DNA from: Victivallales bacterium | Lineage (GTDB): Bacteria > Verrucomicrobiota > Lentisphaeria > Oligosphaerales > Oligosphaeraceae | Length of the DNA: 29,730 bases | NCBI GenBank assembly: GCA_017431185.1 | Contig: JAFRLP010000445.1 | Location: forward strand, 1-29,730 | Reading direction: 5' to 3' | Shown here: positions 25,353 through 29,730 of the stretch, in pieces | How positions within the stretch are numbered: the first letter of the stretch is position 1 | Layout of the letters: every line of letters begins with the position of its first letter | The notes under the pieces: model-generated | Database searches by the model: none | Told to the model about the DNA's origin: nothing | The model's input: only the letters and a program-made list of their open reading frames with translations | Made by a program: the position numbers and the translations under genes

Positions 25353-28300
25353 CTATTTTTTCAGAAGGACAATGGCATAGCCAAAGTCATCCAGTTCCAA
25401 ATGAAATTGTTTTCCAGAGCCAAGGAAGTTACCGTTTTCAGCATTCTGGAAGGAGGAGAAGACACCAAGCCGCGACACATCGACCTGAACGGCGGTGGTC
25501 TCGCCAAGGTTTCCAATCAGCAGCATAGTCTCCCCATCCCCGCGGGTAACGACCGTGGCCATGACATCCTTTCGGTCCATGCGCACGGGATTGTCGTCAC
25601 GCCATCCAGGAATGACCTTGGTGTCAGGACTGGCATAGCCGAAATTCCTGACCAGATTCAGTGCCCGCTTGAAGAAGTCTGGCTTGGCCAGACCGACGGC
25701 TTCGGTCATGAGCATCAGGTCATTGGCGAAGGCAGTGGCCAGCAGACTGCGCGTGCTCTCGTCCGCGTTTGGCCGCGAGGCCTGCACAATGACGACAGGC
25801 ACACAGCCGGCCTGCGTTCCGATGGTCTGCGAGAGGACATAGTGCTGCGGAAAACGGCGCGGATAGACGTTGCTCCCGAATTGGGCCTCCCACTCCAGAG
25901 CCACCGCCGCGAAACTGTTGAAGGGCACGACGCTCACATTGGTGACATGCAGCATCACGGCGGGCCGTCCAGCCATCAGCAGATTTTTCCTGGTCATCAG
26001 GATGGCCGCACGGCGAATGAGCTCACGCACGGAGAAGATTGGGCAGTAGGGCGTGTACTCCTCCTCCCCCGTCTCAATGGCCGGTCCAAGCACGGGGTCA
26101 TAGCAGGCAATATCGTTGATGTTGTCGAAATAGGTGCCGTTCCAGCCGATGCTGGTGCCACGGTCAAGATTCCACATCAGGAAGTCGCGATAGACCTCGT
26201 TGGGATTGCAGGTGTAGTGGTCGTCATAGTTCTTCGACGGACGCCAGGGCTGTACGTTGCACTCATCCACATAGACATCCCGTATGGGCCACTGCGGGCA
26301 CATCGCCCGAATGTTGATGTAGCGCATTCGCCAGGGCGCACGGAACAATTCGTAGCCATTGAGCATCGAGGGGAGCAGTTTGTCAGGATGCCGGGGCAGG
26401 AAATTCTCATCGGAGAGATTGTGCTTCGCCATGTACGCCTTGGCGAAGGCAGTGACTTCGGCACGGTCTTTGGCCTTGCCTTCCCGCATGAAGTCAATCC
26501 AGGAGTAGTCGTTGTCAGGCGGCGTGAACAGACCCGCCTCGTGCCGCATGGCGACCTTCTTCGAGAACCACTGATAGACAATCCTTTCGCCAGGCGCGTC
26601 GGGGTTCCACCCCCAGAGAAAACCGTTGAGTTGCCGGAAATGCTCTGGCTGCGGCTTGACTGGCGTAGGCTGAAAGCCCATGACCAACGAGAACGGCCCA
26701 TGGCGAAGCACGGGCTGATTGACCAGGTAAACCCGCAGCGTCACCCTGCCCTGCTCCCGAATCATCACCTGCGATGGCAGGGCGGGGTCAATGCTCCAGT
26801 TCAATGGACTTTCGGCAAACCAGGCCAACCCCTTGTAGATTTCCCCGAACCAGATGTAGGGACGGAAACCGCGCACCTCGGTCTTGAGCCCATCAGTGCA
26901 ACGCCAGACCACGCCATCTGTCTGCGGAAGAAAACCCGATGGATTGCGTCGCATGGTGCTGCCGATGGCGTGGAACATTTTCGCATATTCGGCCTTGAGC
27001 GGAATATCCAGAAACATCTCCCTGAAGGGGAAGCGGCCTTCTGGACGAAACTCCAGAGTGACCTTGCACATTCCATCGTAGTCGTATTCGTGGCGGATGT
27101 CCAGGGAGAGTTTCCCAGTCCTGGCGGCGAACTCCAGTTCCACGCGGTCCGGCTCGGCGACAGCCAGTCGGGGAGAATCCGACGTCAACGGCTCACCATT
27201 GACGAAAAGCCGAATCGGCTCAGCCAGGATATTCTCGCCCTGTGCGAGGATTTCCTCCCAGAAACCGTCTTTGGCACGATACCCTGTCAGCAGCGCGTTA
27301 ACCTCATTCGCGCCTTTGACCTGAAGCGGTTTGAACGGCGGCACAATGATGCGGTCTTTGCCAAGTTCATTGCCCTCCCACTCAAAATGCCGAATGGCGA
27401 AAGTGCGCTCCTTAGTCTCCTGCACGCCATTCTTGCCAGTGATGACCGCCTGAAGCCGATAATCACCCTCAGGAAGCGAAGGCAGAGGCCACTGAAGATG
27501 AAAATCACGCTGCCGCCGATTCGCCTGGCGCACCTCCATGACCTTCCCATTCTGGTCAAGCACACGGAATTGCACGGCTCTCATCTCGCGGACTTTGGCA
27601 AGATTGCCGCAGGAGACACGCGCCTTCATCGTCTTGAAGGTGGGATAGACCGCAATGTCGAACTTGACAGGCTGATTGGGGTTGGTCCAATTGACCCCGT
27701 TACGGACATCCCAGGCGAAGGTGCGGTGATACCATGGTGTTCCGTCTGCGGGATTGACGATTGCCGCCTCCAGCGTGCGGGGAATCCCGCCCATCATCAT
27801 TTCGTTGGCAAAGGCGTAAGCGCCCCCCTGCCCCGCTGGAATCTCCAAAGGCTTGCTCACGATATGCGGAGCCTCAATGGAGGTGATGCGAATGTCGTTG
27901 CGCACCGTGATGGCATTTTCCGTAAGGTTCTCACTACGCCAGGCCATGCTGTACATGACGCCGGGCCATGCCCCTCCCATGCCATCGAAACTGACGGCCA
28001 CCCCCGTCTCCACGGGAATCAGTGTGCCGGCAGCATGCTGTTCATCCGGAAGATGCCACAATGCGGTCTCGGCTGGATTCTGGAAATGGCGGGTCATCTG
28101 AAGCGCCCAGGGACGATTGAACTCAACCCTGTCCACATCGAAGGCAGCGAGCGGAATGGCCAACTCGCTCTCCCAGGATTCGGCTGCCGCCCCTTTGCCC
28201 GCCAAAGCGTCAATGCCACGCACCTCGGAACTGGCCGCCGTGACATTCCCCTCCACGGTCGAGACCAGGCTGGCCCCCTTCGGGAGATTCGACGAACCCT

Positions 28301-28649
28301 TGCTGTCAAAGACGACAGTGACGCTCTTGCCGTTGGGGGCGGTCAAAGTGAACTCCACGGTGTCGGAATCCAGCAAAGCGAGGGGCTTGACAGGCAATCC
28401 GCTGCGATGCGCGAAATAGATGTGCGTCTGGTCGTAGCCGATGTAGAATTCCAGTTTCCGCAAAGCCAGCATCCGTGACTTGAGCGACACCCCGCCGAAC
28501 TGGTGGGAGGAGGTTTTCCACTCCTCTTTTCCAATGCGTCCGTCAATGGTCGGCGCTGACGGCATTGGAGGCAGTCGCAGCAATGTCTCCGCCGCACCCA
28601 ACGCCACACCTGCCAGAAGAAGGCTTAGAAGACGTTTCAGGACTCGCAT
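25353..28649 (-). CDS. Secreted DUF6067-type glycoside-hydrolase-like protein
   Basis: A 1098-residue protein. A signal peptide lies at residues 1-19 (LLSLLLAGVALGAA). Residues 30-205 resemble a CBM9/DOMON-like carbohydrate-binding domain (PTIDGRIGKEEW, then YIGYDQTHIYFAHRS). After beta-rich middle domains, the part from about 550 to 1000 resembles DUF6067: KGLAWFAESPLNW, then a barrel with VYVDECNVQPW and GWNGTYFDNIND, whose acidic residues are candidates for catalysis. The start codon overlaps the upstream stop by one base (TGATG). It is probably a secreted glycan-degrading enzyme. The opposite strand is open for 1025 codons here, which I treat as a shadow. Confidence 0.8.
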   Translation of the reverse strand: MRVLKRLLSLLLAGVALGAAETLLRLPPMPSAPTIDGRIGKEEWKTSSHQFGGVSLKSRMLALRKLEFYIGYDQTHIYFAHRSGLPVKPLALLDSDTVEFTLTAPNGKSVTVVFDSKGSSNLPKGASLVSTVEGNVTAASSEVRGIDALAGKGAAAESWESELAIPLAAFDVDRVEFNRPWALQMTRHFQNPAETALWHLPDEQHAAGTLIPVETGVAVSFDGMGGAWPGVMYSMAWRSENLTENAITVRNDIRITSIEAPHIVSKPLEIPAGQGGAYAFANEMMMGGIPRTLEAAIVNPADGTPWYHRTFAWDVRNGVNWTNPNQPVKFDIAVYPTFKTMKARVSCGNLAKVREMRAVQFRVLDQNGKVMEVRQANRRQRDFHLQWPLPSLPEGDYRLQAVITGKNGVQETKERTFAIRHFEWEGNELGKDRIIVPPFKPLQVKGANEVNALLTGYRAKDGFWEEILAQGENILAEPIRLFVNGEPLTSDSPRLAVAEPDRVELEFAARTGKLSLDIRHEYDYDGMCKVTLEFRPEGRFPFREMFLDIPLKAEYAKMFHAIGSTMRRNPSGFLPQTDGVVWRCTDGLKTEVRGFRPYIWFGEIYKGLAWFAESPLNWSIDPALPSQVMIREQGRVTLRVYLVNQPVLRHGPFSLVMGFQPTPVKPQPEHFRQLNGFLWGWNPDAPGERIVYQWFSKKVAMRHEAGLFTPPDNDYSWIDFMREGKAKDRAEVTAFAKAYMAKHNLSDENFLPRHPDKLLPSMLNGYELFRAPWRMRYINIRAMCPQWPIRDVYVDECNVQPWRPSKNYDDHYTCNPNEVYRDFLMWNLDRGTSIGWNGTYFDNINDIACYDPVLGPAIETGEEEYTPYCPIFSVRELIRRAAILMTRKNLLMAGRPAVMLHVTNVSVVPFNSFAAVALEWEAQFGSNVYPRRFPQHYVLSQTIGTQAGCVPVVIVQASRPNADESTRSLLATAFANDLMLMTEAVGLAKPDFFKRALNLVRNFGYASPDTKVIPGWRDDNPVRMDRKDVMATVVTRGDGETMLLIGNLGETTAVQVDVSRLGVFSSFQNAENGNFLGSGKQFHLELDDFGYAIVLLKK

Positions 28650-29730
28650 CAGAACACCTCCAGGACTGCGGCGGCCATCAGGGAGAAACCGAAGGCGTCG
28701 GGATGGTTGTAGTGGTTGGTCATCACCGTCAGATGCGGGATGCCCTGACGCGGGAGCGCGATGAACGGCGCCCCTCCGTCCGCCAGGGCGACCTGGTTTT
28801 CAGCGGCAAACTTGCGCAGGAATGCGGTGATTCCGCGGTCATCCGACTGCAACTCCCTCTGTTTGGCGGGCGGAAGCATCACAAAGGCGTTCTCGGCGGT
28901 ATAAGGCGGAACCATAATCAGCCACTCGGCTCCGATTTCCCGAAAATCCTTCAGGAATCTGGCGTAATTCTCCGTCAGTTGCGCATCATCCATGCTGCGG
29001 TCATTGTGGAACTCGGAAACCACCAAGTCCGGCATGGCTCCCAGCACCTTCTCCTCGTAATTGTATGGAGAGCCTGACTTCGCCGCGAGGAAATCATTGG
29101 TGTTGTGTCCGCCCCAGGCAACCGTCTCCAGTTCAATTTGCGCCTTGGGGAACCGCTGGCGCAACTGTCGCGCAAACTGCACCTGCCAGCGGTTGTTTTG
29201 CCAGTCGGGGATATACGTCCCCGCCGTGATGCTGTCGCCCCATGCCAGAATCCTGACCTTTCCCCCTTCCCGCAGTTTCTTCATGGTCTTGGGCAACAGT
29301 TGCTCTCCCTTGGAACAGGCGGCAGGCCGCCAGGAGGTCTCGAAAATGGGGAAGAGATTGCCCTCCGTCAAAGGTCCCTGCGTGCGTGCCTGGTAGATGT
29401 TTCCCAGGCGCACTTCGCCGTCCGCCAGCGCAGGAGGCACGGGCATGTAGGCAACGGGCTCCCCCAGCCGAAGCGCCAATTGTCCGCTTTTGTCCAGAAT
29501 CACGGAGTCAAGCCTCTGCGGAGCATGGCGGTAACTCACATAGACAGGCTTTTCGCCAATCGGCGAGTCCGCCGTGCGACCAATCTGCCCCATCAGGCAA
29601 TGGACGCGGAAATCCCTGTCCCGTTGGTATTCGACTCCTTTGCCCTCCTGTGCGGAATTGACGCGGACGCTGGCGTTCTCAAGTGCGCCGTAAAGCGAAC
29701 CGAGTCCCGCGCCCTGCCCCCAACTTCCGC
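28649..29730 (-). CDS. SGNH/GDSL-type hydrolase, 5' end outside window
   Basis: An esterase-like protein, likely deacetylating a carbohydrate. The frame has a Met at 29593 but stays open through sensible sequence (GSLYGALENASV) to the right edge, so the gene is probably truncated by the window. The N-terminal part (about 1-105 from that Met) looks like a beta-sandwich domain typical of extracellular acyl esterases. The catalytic SGNH domain shows block I GDSITAG with the nucleophile Ser, block III-like GGHNTND, and the block V-like N-H-P-D-A-F-G-F with the catalytic Asp/His region. Its stop overlaps the start of the DUF6067-type gene by one base, so the two are coupled in one operon with the ADP-ribosylglycohydrolase. 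Confidence 0.82.
   Translation of the reverse strand, partial: GSWGQGAGLGSLYGALENASVRVNSAQEGKGVEYQRDRDFRVHCLMGQIGRTADSPIGEKPVYVSYRHAPQRLDSVILDKSGQLALRLGEPVAYMPVPPALADGEVRLGNIYQARTQGPLTEGNLFPIFETSWRPAACSKGEQLLPKTMKKLREGGKVRILAWGDSITAGTYIPDWQNNRWQVQFARQLRQRFPKAQIELETVAWGGHNTNDFLAAKSGSPYNYEEKVLGAMPDLVVSEFHNDRSMDDAQLTENYARFLKDFREIGAEWLIMVPPYTAENAFVMLPPAKQRELQSDDRGITAFLRKFAAENQVALADGGAPFIALPRQGIPHLTVMTNHYNHPDAFGFSLMAAAVLEVF

Noticed and set aside
25401..28478. A 1025-codon open frame on the plus strand opposite the DUF6067-type gene
   Set aside because: The minus-strand frame has a signal peptide, recognisable domains and operon overlaps. The plus-strand translation is rich in His/Arg/Pro with no motif. 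It is explained by strong third-position bias of the real gene.
1..29730. CRISPR arrays, rRNA, tRNA, intact insertion sequences or phage genes
   Set aside because: No regularly spaced repeats, rRNA-like stretches, transposase of full length or phage structural genes were recognised by reading both strands.

Overview
The window looks like a chromosomal segment of a GC-rich, polysaccharide-degrading member of the PVC group, most likely a Lentisphaeria/Victivallales bacterium. This is inferred from gene content. There are two solitary pseudopilin-like proteins with the [17 protein letters not shown] signature and H-Xn-DG ends, two DUF4838-type hydrolase-like proteins, a DUF6067-type giant protein, an SGNH hydrolase, an ADP-ribosylglycohydrolase-like protein and two sugar-type regulators (AraC and DeoR). 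No rRNA, tRNA, CRISPR array or intact insertion sequence was seen.

Layout, left to right. (1) 2-3141: the 3' part of a secreted DUF4838 protein, overlapping by ATGA with a TIM-barrel sugar isomerase/epimerase. (2) 3408-6910: a membrane-anchored AAA+ protein with two tandem CbxX-type ATPase domains, then a MATE exporter. (3) 6985-7514: an internally deleted Rpn/PD-(D/E)XK nuclease-like pseudogene that still has its promoter and ribosome binding site. (4) 7795-16515: an AraC regulator on the minus strand, divergent from a hydrolase-like gene, a pseudopilin, a second hydrolase-like gene, a double GNAT-like protein and a cytoplasmic beta-propeller. (5) 16530-18374: what looks like the tail of a foreign or deleted operon, with a 5'-truncated diacylglycerol-kinase-like fragment, a 5'-truncated ThiL-like fragment in another frame and an intact NAD-dependent epimerase, followed by a 136-bp structured element with 13-bp terminal inverted repeats. 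(6) 18605-23822: a DeoR regulator on the minus strand, divergent from a second pseudopilin, a threonine-aldolase-like PLP enzyme and a second DUF4838 protein. (7) 23827-29730, minus strand: SGNH hydrolase (running off the right edge), DUF6067-type protein and ADP-ribosylglycohydrolase, tightly packed.

How they fit together: blocks 4 and 6 share one plan, namely a divergent sugar-type regulator, one pseudopilin and secreted or cytoplasmic hydrolase-like enzymes behind a clear sigma70-like promoter. I infer regulated glycan-use modules in which the pseudopilin is a dedicated export or surface component. The two pseudopilin genes share a 51-nt block that is identical at DNA level, including three ATA isoleucine codons, although the rest of the genes has diverged. 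Four hydrolase-like proteins share a C-x-C-x2-C knuckle. These two observations, the broken kinase operon and the inverted-repeat element are the most unusual things here.
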